Assembly: GCF_037975245.1 (NCBI RefSeq)
Contig: NC_092571.1
Coordinates: 15,497,917-15,561,916 of the forward strand
Source of the DNA: Apostichopus japonicus
Taxonomy: Eukaryota; Echinodermata; Holothuroidea; Aspidochirotida; Stichopodidae
Direction: 5' to 3'
Length of the DNA stretch: 64,000 nucleotides
In this document: positions 56,601 through 64,000 of the stretch, one piece after another
How the letters are laid out: each line of letters begins with the position of its first letter
Position numbering within the stretch: position 1 is the first letter of the stretch
Translations under genes and position numbers: made by a program
Notes under the pieces: generated by a model
The model's database searches: none
What the model was told of the DNA's origin: nothing
The model's input: the letters and a program-made list of their open reading frames with translations, nothing else

Positions 56601-59600
56601 TTGGTCAGCACCTTCGCTGAAGGGTGGACAGTGCTAAAATGTTTATCACTTCACTCTAGATATGGTAGATTGATAGTACTAATGTTGTGAGGAGACAGGT
56701 AAGCTTGTCACAGGTGAGTATGCAAACAAAGTAAGTACAGATCAATGAAATACTGCAAGTAATGGGAATAACTTGGAAAGAATGTGTTATGAATGTCAAC
56801 TGAATCGATGCAGCGTAAGTATTGGGTGTATAATAAGTTATGATCTGCTGTACAGATGGATAAAAGTACAGGTCCAAATATCACGCCTACAGCTTACTGG
56901 TCGGTAATACCTAATTTACCCTACTCAGCCTATACAGTAAGTCCAAAACAGTACAACGTTATGGTCGGCTGTTTTTCCGTCTTTATTTAACTTTTTTTTT
57001 TTTTTTTACCTTTATTCGACATTTAAAGTGTGCGATGTCATTGTGTATAAGTGACAGCTCGCCCAAGAGTATTGTTTATGAGTGAGAGAGAAGAGCAACA
57101 GATTCCTGGTGAATGTATGCATCAGCTCAGCATCATTGGAAAGGAATTTTGCTGAATGGAGGTTACCGCGGTCTACATTAGCTGTCATTGGGCTACAGTA
57201 AGGTGCTATGACAACAACAACAAAATTCAGGAAGGGTGAAGAAATGTGGGTAGGAAAGATGGCAATTGTGGGGGAAAGAAGGAAAGGGGGGGTTGAGAGG
57301 ATGTAATGGTATTCATGGTAAGCAAAACAACTTTCTTTAAAGAAGCCTCTTGTTTTACCACTGTACCAAGTGTCTGCAATTCTACAGTAATTTGCCATCT
57401 TGTTATTTGGCAATGCGGGGGCAGGAAATAACGTTGGGTTAGAAATTAAGTCCTCAAGAACTTGTTCATCGTGTGATACTAAGTTATGGCAGTAGCCAGG
57501 ATACAGCAATATCTTAGTGAACAGGGTAGATATTCTATGTTTGATAATTCATAACGGTCTGTTAAAAATACAGGGGACTGCATATTTATGTGTAGGTATG
57601 AATCACAACTATACTGTAACTTGTCTGTAGGCTAATGTATAGTAGACTATACTGTATGAAACATAACTACAACATACTATAGCTTGCCTGCAAACTATTG
57701 TATGAAACAACACTATATCATACTGTATTTTACCCATAGATTACAACATTATGGACTAATGTATGAAACATAACTACAACATACTATAGCTTGCCTGCAA
57801 ACTATTGTATGAAACATAACTATATCATACTGTATTTTGCCCATAGATTACTACATTATGGACTAATGTATGAAACATAACTACAACATACTATAGCTTG
57901 CCTGCAAACTATTGTATGAAACATAACTATATCATACTGTATTTTGCCCATAGATTACTACATTATGGACTAATGTATGAAACATAACTACAACATACTA
58001 TAGCTTGCCTGCAAACTATTGTATGAAACATAACTATATCATACTGTATTTTGCCCATAGATTACTACATTATGGACTAATGTATGAAACATAACTATAT
58101 CATACTATAGCTTGCCTGCAAACTATTGTATGAAACATAACTATATCATACTGTATTTTGCCCATAGATTACTACATTATGGACTAATGTATGAAACATA
58201 ACTACAACATACTATAGCTTGCCTGCAAACTATTGTATGAAACATAACTATATCATACTGTATTTTGCCCATAGATTACTACATTATGGACTAATGTATG
58301 AAACATAACTACAACATACTATAGCTTGCCTGCAAACTATTGTATGAAACATAACTATATCATACTGTATTTTGCCCATAGATTACTACATTATGGACTA
58401 ATGTATGAAACATAACTATATCATACTATAGCTTGCCTGCAAACTATTGTATGAAACATAACTATATCATACTGTATTTTGCCCATAGATTACTACATTA
58501 TGGACTAATGTATGAAACATAACTACAACATACTATAGCTTGCCTGCAAACTATTGTATGAAACATAACTATATCATACTGTATTTTGCCCATAGATTAC
58601 TACATTATGGACTAATGTATGAAACATAACTACAACATACTATAGCTTGCCTGCAAACTATTGTATGAAACATAACTATATCATACTGTATTTTGCCCAT
58701 AGATTACTACATTATGGACTAATGTATGAAACATAACTACAACATACTATAGCTTGCCTGCAAACTATTGTATGAAACATAACTATATCATACTGTATTT
58801 TGCCCATAGATTACTACATTATGGACTAATGTATGAAACATAATTACAACATACTATAGCTTGCCTGCAAACTATTGTATGAAACAACTATATCATACTG
58901 TATTTTGCCCATAGATTACTACATTATGGACTAATGTATGAAACATAACTACAACATACTATAGCTTGCCTGCAAACTATTGTATGAAACATAACTATAT
59001 CATACTGTATTTTGCCCATAGATTACTACATTATGGACTAATGTATGAAACATAACTATATCATGCCTGTTGACTATTGTATGAAACATAACTATATCAT
59101 ACTGTATTTTGCCCATAGATTACTACATTATGGACTAATGTATCAAACATACCGTATCTTACCTGTTGACTATTGTATGAAACAACACTATATCATACTG
59201 TATTTTGCCCATAGATTACTACATTATGGACTAATGTATGAAACATACTGTATCTTGCCTGTTGACTATTGTATGAAACAACACTATATCATACTGTATT
59301 TTTGTCTGTAGATTGATACATGATGGACTACTGTATGAAACATAACTATACCAAACTATAGCTTGCCTGTAAACTATTTTATGAAATATAACTATATCAT
59401 ACTGTATTTTGCCTGTTGACTATTGTATGAAACATAAATAAATCATACTGTATTTTGCCTTTACAGTATATAACTACATGGTAGACTACTGTATGCAAAC
59501 AGTCATATATCATATATACTGTCGCATGCCTTTTAGAACAGATTACTGTGTTTCTTGTACAGTTCCATTTACACAACCCTGGCTCCTTTGGGTATTGAAT

Positions 59601-62581
59601 ACAAGTTACATTTTGGGAATATTAGAACACAATTTATTATGAATTCTACAAAGAAGGAAAAAAAACAAGTCTGCAGTTCGTAATGTATTTTTGGTGTTTG
59701 ATCTTCAATATACCTTGTAGTAACAAACTTGGCTACTTTTGAAATAGTTGACAAAATGTTTCTTTTATCAGGTATGAATATTATGTTTTACTACTTGAGT
59801 AAGATTAAAATAGGAAATTTTAGATGCTATAGAGAAATGTATTCAACATTCAATAGAGCCAGAAAGTTTTGTGGAATAACCCCTTTAAGTTTGGTCAAAA
59901 AAATTCTAGGTATGTCTTTCTTTGTTTACTAATGAAAATAAAGTTAAAACACTGGTTCCCTTCCCCTCTCCCTTCCCCCACCCCTTTCCAATGTCTCCAG
60001 CCTTCCTTCCCATCACTTCCATGCCTTTCCTTTCGGATCATGCCATTGTTTATGCATTTATAGACCCTCCGGTGTTGCAGATAAGACCATACGTGAATAT
60101 GCATGGAGAAGAGATTCGAGGAATAGGTCGAAACTTGTTTAAAAGGTCCGATGCTGAATGTTATCTGAGGAAGGAAGGAAATCCTTAAAGGTTAAATATT
60201 CTGTGGAAGTCATTGGTTATCATGTGCTGTTACTCAGCATTCTAATATAGTATGCAATAGAAATTGACATTGTATTACAGTAGGAAAGGGTTCAGAGGGG
60301 GGAAATTTAAAGTTCCAAGTAAAGATGCATCGTTTGCTGTGCAGAGGCCGACGTATCATACCTTTACTCAGGTTGTACCAATAATACGGTAATATTATGA
60401 GTCAATGAATGAATCTTGAGAAATTTAAATCAAACAAATATTCCGACTAGAGAGTTGCTAATCGTTCCATCTCCAGAGGACTGTCGTTTCAACAACCCCC
60501 CCACCCTTTCCCCTCCCTCCCTTAATTTAAGGAACAGACGATTTCACTGAGCTGTTTTGTGGCAGCTATCTTTTGTGTGAAGCTTTCCAGCAAATGCCAC
60601 GTAAGATATTTGCCGTATGTTGGCTACATTGTAGCTGTGCACTAGTTACAACCAGAGTATTATGTTACGACTCTCATAGCCTGCTAAAATTACAACTTCT
60701 GAAAAAAAAGTTTATGGAGAAGAGTTAATTTTTTGGGTGTAACATATATTGCAGTGTAACAAGATATTCAGGCGATAAAGACCTACAATATTTCAAATGA
60801 AATCATGACGAATTCTATATCTAGCCCATTTGGAACATAACAAGGAGATGGAATGTGCAGCATTTGGTATTTCTGTCATTTGCAGTAGTATTGTTTTAAC
60901 ATGCTTTAATATGAAGTGCAGTAATATGGTAAGGGCTGTACAAGCAAGGATGCCAACATGATTTGCCAGTGTATAAATGCTGGATCAGCAAGCAGTAAAG
61001 ACGAAGTGATCATTGAACCTTATACCACAGTTAGGGTTTATAGGATATTGGTGCAACACTGCTAATTCCACTTACCTGTCTTCTCACAACCTCTGCACTG
61101 TGCTGTGCATTTAGTAGTGAACTGGCATTACCCTTTTAATACTGTATGCACTTGGCAAGCTGTTACTGCTGCTCGAAAAACCTCCTTCGCTTGAAACCAC
61201 CTAAAACTGACTTTGAAAACCTTTTTATCAATCAGAGTTCATTATCGGTTAGATTCTATGGAATCGGTACTATAGTCATCCGCACTTCACTTGCTGTCGT
61301 CCTAGATTTAAACCAACTATATTTGAAGCCACTGTATACAACAGCCTGATTTAAGCAATCTTTCTAACTTTGGGTATTTTGGGGCAGGACTATCTGGATA
61401 TTGATGTAGCGCTTGCAGGAATTGCCCTCATAACTTCCCTTCCTCCCTCCGTCCCTCCTCGTTGACCAGTAGTGACCGGTCACTGAGTATACATGTATGT
61501 ACAGTGATAAGAAAGAAAGGTTACTGTGTCACTCCAGGCATGGTAGCATGAGAGTGCAAAGGGTTGTGAGGAGGTTATCATGTATTTATAAGCTTTTTGT
61601 AAGTTTTGTAAGAATAATTGACACCCCATTGATAGTTGAAAGTGACAGTACTTATAAGTCTCATCTCACACAGTCATACATTTAATGAATATTCATGATC
61701 TTCTGACATGTCTTTCTTAACACGTCTGAGATGGTATTGTTTTAGAGAACTTACTGTAACATAAAGAGACTTTCTGTCTATGATTCATAGTTTTTATTGT
61801 TATAGTCTTAAGAGCCATCAACTCGTTTCATTTAAACCAGGAAGTAAGGATGATTACAGAGAGAGGTCATGAAGTTTTAGCCTTTCCGTGTTCATGCTTC
61901 CAAACTTCTTCGAATTGCCAGTCTATGATGGAATATGTATGGGTTTTTTTTCTCTCTCTTTTCCTTCCTTCTTGCTTTCTTTTGTGTTCTCACAAAACTT
62001 GTCAGGCCCTCTAATTTTGATACATTTCACCTTGCTGGCTTTTTCAAGTAGATATTCACTTAAAGGGTGTGAAGACTCGCGCACAAAGAAACGTCTCATG
62101 CTGGTAATCGATGAGGTGTAACAGAAGTGTTATACACAACCATCGATCCCAGAAAATACACAGCTTGCTACCGTCGGTAATTAGACACTAGTGTACAGTC
62201 AATACATACAGCTAGGTTCAATACCCACAACACAGTGTATATAGCAGCGATGGACATCTCAGGTCTAGATAAAAGATAACAAGGTATCACGTTTCATTAC
62301 TGTCTGCATTTTGTAGCGACAAGAAGAAAACTTCACTTGCGAGCAACGGAAAGTTAACTTTTTCAGAGCGCGGCACACGGTTTGGGGGTGAGTCTTCAAT
62401 GCCTTTAACGAATATACATTTTCTTTTCTCACACTCTCCCTCTCTTTTTCTCTTTCTTCTGCAGGAAAACAAGTACAGCATCGGAGGTGGGGAGCAATTC
62501 GATGCCCTTACAGACCTTGTCGAACACTACAAGAAGAATCCTATGGTAGAGAGCTCTGGTTGTGTGGTTCATCTGAAAAGT
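29608..62581 (+). CDS. PTPN11: SHP2-type tyrosine phosphatase (PTPN11/corkscrew), N- and C-SH2 domains, 3' partial
   Basis: Five exons (29608-29621, 42266-42388, 42635-42829, 43069-43237, 62465-62581) join to 206 residues. The N-SH2 domain (from [17 protein letters not shown]) has its phosphotyrosine-binding Arg in GSFLCRPS. The C-SH2 domain ([16 protein letters not shown]) has its Arg in SYLVRES and ends at KNPMVESSG. Asp61, Ala72 and Glu76, which hold the N-SH2 domain against the phosphatase site, are present; residue 63 is Phe where human has Tyr. Relative to human, eight residues are missing in the C-SH2 domain (between GEDK and VTHVM). SHP2 dephosphorylates phosphotyrosine in the cytosol downstream of receptor kinases and promotes Ras/MAPK signalling. 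The phosphatase domain lies beyond 64000. Vertebrate PTPN6 is a close paralogue; an invertebrate gene is probably pro-orthologous to both. Confidence 0.92.
29683..29935 (-). mobile_element. LINE 3' UTR fragment
   Basis: GTGAATGGAAGTCTTCTGAAAAG...GAAGACTCCCATGAAGAAAAG matches the 3' UTR of the LINE copy at 25245-25800. On the minus strand it ends AAATAAATGAATG, the same type of end. It lies 60 bases after PTPN11 exon 1, in intron 1. Confidence 0.6.
30667..31292. mobile_element. hAT-type non-autonomous element with CCGGCCGG-rich ends
   Basis: Inverted termini TAGGGATGCACCGGAT / ATCCGGTGCATCCCTA are flanked by ATTTTATA (30659-30666) and AGTTTATA (31293-31300), a 7/8 match to an 8-bp duplication. 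Both ends carry several TCCGGCCGGA palindromes, likely old transposase-binding subterminal repeats. The 626-bp element encodes nothing evident and sits inside the LINE. Confidence 0.85.
31612..32002. mobile_element. hAT-type MITE (391 bp), same family as 20835-21228
   Basis: The termini CAGTGGCAGAGCTAGG and GACGCTCCGCCACTG have a perfect 8-bp duplication GACTTGAG at 31604-31611 and 32003-32010. The sequence matches the reverse complement of the copy in UBE2J2 intron 3. Confidence 0.88.
32331..32696 (-). mobile_element. piggyBac-like MITE, full-length copy
   Basis: TTAA at 32331-32334 and 32693-32696 flank 358 bases with inverted ends AGGCATTGAAGACTCGCCC and (reverse complement of the right end) AGGGTGTGAAGACTCGCGC. 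The TTAA target and lack of coding capacity fit a non-autonomous piggyBac-type element. It is the reference copy for those at 14525, 15940 and 62060. Confidence 0.85.
35992..36069 (-). pseudogene. Isolated EF-hand-coding segment (terminal exon or relic)
   Basis: The minus strand reads [20 protein letters not shown] then ACLES and [15 protein letters not shown] has Asp, Asn, Asn, Gly, Ile and Glu at loop positions 1, 3, 5, 6, 8 and 12, as expected of a calcium-binding EF-hand. An acceptor-like TTTTTGGTCATATAG precedes it. No partner exons were found, so it could be a fossil, an exon of a nested minus-strand gene, or chance. Confidence 0.3.
36848..36930 (-). mobile_element. LINE 3' tail-like fragment
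   Basis: On the minus strand it reads GAATTTCCTTTTTGGGAAAA then TAAAGTTTTTACTTACTTA. This short hairpin followed by TAAAGT resembles CR1/jockey-type LINE 3' ends. It is short and identified by resemblance only. Confidence 0.35.
39043..39187. repeat. Tandem duplication, 2 x 72 bp
   Basis: CTGGAAAA(A)TATCAAAAGACAG recurs after 72 bases. Each copy includes a poly-T tract followed by GCAG, so an acceptor-like sequence is duplicated too. The copies differ by about one base in homopolymer runs. Confidence 0.9.
39425..39510. repeat. TA-rich microsatellite
   Basis: Runs of TATATA alternate with TATGCATATG and TGTGTGTA. Confidence 0.8.
41375..42025. repeat. 18-bp minisatellite, about 650 bp, in PTPN11 intron 1
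   Basis: The core unit is TATTCTGTATGGATACTG, repeated with variants (GGGTACCA, CATTCTGTATACACAG). The unit length is a multiple of 3 and lacks stops in every forward frame, so three overlapping ORFs of 201, 150 and 197 codons appear (41373-41978, 41392-41844, 41444-42037), plus two on the minus strand. No splice or start context supports translation. The array ends about 240 bases before exon 2. Confidence 0.92.
42266..42388 (+). CDS. PTPN11: PTPN11 coding exon 2 (N-SH2, first half)
   Basis: 123 bases between acceptor TTCTTTCAG and donor GTAAAC. It encodes [20 protein letters not shown] and [20 protein letters not shown], including the phosphotyrosine-binding Arg. Human exon 2 is also 123 bases. 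Confidence 0.95.
42635..42829 (+). CDS. PTPN11: PTPN11 coding exon 3 (N-SH2, second half)
   Basis: 195 bases between acceptor CTCTTTGCAG and donor GTGAGT, the same length as the human exon. It encodes [33 protein letters not shown] and the inter-SH2 linker. The upstream ATG at 42501 is intronic and not the start. Confidence 0.95.
43069..43237 (+). CDS. PTPN11: PTPN11 coding exon 4 (C-SH2, first part)
   Basis: 169 bases between acceptor CTGTAAACAG and donor GTAAGT. It encodes [20 protein letters not shown], the phosphotyrosine-binding SYLVRES, and ends SYQ in phase 0. It is 24 bases shorter than the human exon, which accounts for the missing eight residues. Confidence 0.95.
43238..45313. other. 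First part of PTPN11 intron 4
   Basis: No PTPN11 exon was found; exons 4 and 5 are contiguous in human. A hammerhead-like stem motif lies at 43726-43758. The ORF at 43487-43684 is unidentified. The rest is unique AT-rich DNA. Confidence 0.5.
45314..47038. mobile_element. hAT-type element, 1.7 kb, no intact transposase
   Basis: The ends TATTGTTCAACCGATTA and (reverse complement of the right end) TAGTGTTCAACCAATTA are inverted. A perfect 8-bp duplication GTAAAGAT flanks them at 45306-45313 and 47039-47046. AATCGGAATCGGTACGA occurs just inside both ends. The ORFs inside are under 95 codons and show no transposase motifs. Confidence 0.85.
47670..47700. repeat. AC dinucleotide microsatellite
   Basis: ACACACACAC runs interrupted once by TG. 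Confidence 0.85.
50870..51150. repeat. Diverged tandem repeat, about four units of 77-101 bp
   Basis: TAAGRGTTTATGGA-type phrases recur at about 50878, 50979, 51056 and 51140. GATTTGAACATTGC-like phrases lie between them. The copies differ considerably. Confidence 0.6.
52432..52473. repeat. Long perfect-arm hairpin
   Basis: AAGGAGGCTAGGCCC pairs with GGGCCTATCCTCCTT around a 12-base loop; only the CT/AT positions mismatch. It is GC-rich compared with its surroundings. It may be the palindromic end of a transposon or a folded RNA element. Confidence 0.7.
57600..59470. repeat. 107-bp satellite array in PTPN11 intron 4
   Basis: The unit contains two related halves: TATGAAACATAACTACAACA...CTTGCCTGCAAACTATTG and TATGAAACATAACTATATCA...GCCCATAGATTACTACATTA. 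The central copies (57760-59040) are nearly identical at a 107-base period; both edges are diverged or shortened. About 12 central copies, perhaps 16 in all, counted by eye. Confidence 0.92.
59471..62059. other. End of PTPN11 intron 4 before the last MITE
   Basis: Unique AT-rich DNA without a supported exon. An exon-like unidentified ORF end lies at 60062-60188. Poly-C-rich stretches are near 59960 and 60498. Confidence 0.45.
62060..62408 (+). mobile_element. piggyBac-like MITE next to PTPN11 exon 5
   Basis: TTAA at 62060-62063 and 62405-62408 flank about 341 bases starting AGGGTGTGAAGACTCGCGC and ending GAGTCTTCAATGCCT. The orientation is opposite to the 32331 copy. The right end lies only 56 bases from the exon 5 acceptor, so the branch point or pyrimidine tract borders the element. 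Confidence 0.85.
62465..62581 (+). CDS. PTPN11: PTPN11 coding exon 5 (C-SH2, end)
   Basis: 117 bases from a long pyrimidine tract plus TTCTGCAG to donor GTGAGT; human exon 5 has the same length. It encodes [32 protein letters not shown] and VVHLKS. The exon ends at 62581; the downstream frame that stays open to 62914 is intron. The next exon was not found before 64000. Confidence 0.93.
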
Positions 62582-64000
62582 GTGAGTAAATATGGTCAAG
62601 CAAATTTAACCTGGTCACTCATGAATACTGTATCTATGGCCGCAGGTAGCACGGACATTTTATGGCACAGGGTTGTAAAAATAATCGAAATGCAAGTCAT
62701 TATGAATCTTTTGATGGAAACCAGAAATATCAGTATCAAGCAGAGTGTTTTGGCAGTGAGGTTCATCCAACTTCACAAAGTTAAAGGTTGGTCAGTGCCG
62801 TTAGAGACACCAAATGATCCACACACACCCCCCCTCCCCACCCTCCCACCCCCACTTGGACACATCTGTAGGAAATGTTCTTCTTTGTGTGTTCTGTTTT
62901 TCATGGAAATGTAGTTTCTATCAGATATATACGCTTCGATTTATACATTTAAAAGTGATAAGAAGGTGTTAGAGATCTCTCACGAATATTCATGACCCCA
63001 GATATTGTCATAACATTAGAACACCAATAGAGGCAATTGTAAATGCGACTTTGAGAACCTGGACTTATTTCTTGAAACTTAGAAATGAAACTTCCTTTGT
63101 TCGTTTGTGTATTTTGTGTTTGCAGAGAGGGGGCGGTGGGGGTGGTATTTCTCAAGGGGAGGGGTAACGAATCATCATGGTCTTGGTTAGAAAGGCACCA
63201 ATGGGTGGCACACTACATTATTCAGTGGTGTACACCATTGGTTTTCATTTAAGAAAGAAAGAAGAACAGAGATGGTGATGTTATATTTACAATGTTATTA
63301 ATAGCCGTTACCGTGCAAACTGCAAGGCTGTTGCTTTCCAGTGAGACATATAGCACGAAAAGAGTACCCAAAAAAAATGGGTTTGAAAAGAAAAGGTGAT
63401 ATAAAGAGTGACTCTCTCTGCTTCAAAGGTAGGTTGGTTCTACCTTTCACAAGATCTCAGACAAAGCTTCACTTGGGAAAAGTGAGAAAACTGACAGTTA
63501 TCCAAAATAGTTGACTGCATCTCATTGTTGTATGCAAACAAGGAAGTTCTACACCATTGCCTAAGATTTGAAGAAGAAGAAGAAAGAGAAAATATAGGGG
63601 AAAAACATATCCACATAAAGGCATTGTAAAGTGAGTTGAGACACTGACTTCATTCTAGCCAACAAGCAAAATTTGTTGAACTGTACATAGTGACTTGGCT
63701 TAGAAAGACTCAGAAAGCAATATCAAATGAGACTGTAACATTGGGACGTGGCCATTTATTCGACCAACATTAAGCCATACAATATCCATCAGCCAGAGAC
63801 TGCAATTCCTGGTTGTGTCCTTCCAAGCTCTGTTGAACAATTACCAGGGGCGACGGCTACCTAGTCGCCCCCCCCTCTTTGGACGACGACTGGGCCTGAC
63901 CTTCTTGGTTGTCCGAAGAGCAAAGTCGGTGGTCCCAAAATATGAAGCAAAGGGAGTGAAGTGCCTGTTTGGTGAACAGAACACAACACAAGCTTTGGGC
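62582..64000. other. Start of PTPN11 intron 5
   Basis: No exon encoding the inter-domain linker or phosphatase domain could be found. Contents: poly-C stretches near 62826 and 63872, and a GGGCGACGGCTACC...GTCGCCCC short inverted pair near 63847. Confidence 0.5.

Larger units (their letters stand above)
47047..57600. other. Middle of PTPN11 intron 4
   Basis: No supported exon. Contents: an AC microsatellite (47670-47700), a poly-G tract (48107-48122), diverged tandem repeats (50870-51150), a strong hairpin (52432-52473), and several poly-C and poly-G tracts. ORFs such as 57012-57509 (minus) lack recognisable features. Confidence 0.5.

Noticed and set aside
57012-57509. 165-codon minus-strand ORF in PTPN11 intron 4
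   Set aside because: No domain, compositional bias from AT-rich DNA, no conserved block recognised.
57600-59470. Regularly spaced repeats resembling a CRISPR array
   Set aside because: Units are contiguous 107-bp satellites with no unique spacers, and the host is an animal.

Overview
This window is animal (metazoan) genomic DNA. It is AT-rich, has short GT-AG-bounded exons in long introns, and is full of transposon relics. Proteins that resemble vertebrate orthologues, together with abundant AGGCCTA-type motifs, suggest an invertebrate deuterostome. An echinoderm, perhaps a sea cucumber, is my inference; no species marker was seen. The window holds four recognisable protein-coding genes, rebuilt here exon by exon with matching splice phases. 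I found no bacterial, CRISPR or rRNA features.

Layout. (1) 1523-3052, plus strand: the last three coding exons of a DNAJC16-like ER J-domain/thioredoxin-fold protein; its 5' part lies before the window. (2) 3053-9551: intergenic DNA with tandem duplications and a possible Penelope-type element end. (3) 9552-13801, minus strand: a complete six-exon SDF4/Cab45 gene (436 aa, six EF-hands, signal peptide, HDEF C-terminus). (4) 13802-19805: intergenic DNA with two piggyBac-like MITE copies. (5) 19806-24208, minus strand: a complete four-exon UBE2J2 gene (240 aa, tail-anchored ERAD ubiquitin-conjugating enzyme) with nested hAT-type elements in its last intron and an antisense LINE fragment in its first. 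(6) 24209-29607: the divergent 5' region between UBE2J2 and PTPN11. (7) 29608-64000, plus strand: the 5' part of a PTPN11/SHP2 (corkscrew-type) tyrosine phosphatase gene. It has five exons (14, 123, 195, 169 and 117 nt) encoding both SH2 domains; the phosphatase domain lies beyond the window. Introns 1 (12.6 kb) and 4 (19.2 kb) hold most of the repeats: a LINE interrupted by two hAT-type insertions, an 18-bp minisatellite, a 1.7-kb hAT-type element, a 107-bp satellite and more MITEs.

How the genes relate. DNAJC16, SDF4 and UBE2J2 all act in the secretory pathway (ER chaperone-type protein, Golgi-lumen calcium-binding protein, ER-membrane E2). SDF4 and UBE2J2 are also near neighbours in the same orientation in the human genome (1p36.33), so their adjacency here looks like conserved synteny. 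PTPN11 is a cytosolic signalling phosphatase with no obvious link to the others.

I found no convincing wholly new system. The most unusual local structures are paired partial duplications of the 3' ends of two neighbouring SDF4 exons, the minisatellite that is open in all three forward frames, possible hammerhead-like element ends, and an isolated EF-hand-coding exon antisense in PTPN11 intron 1.
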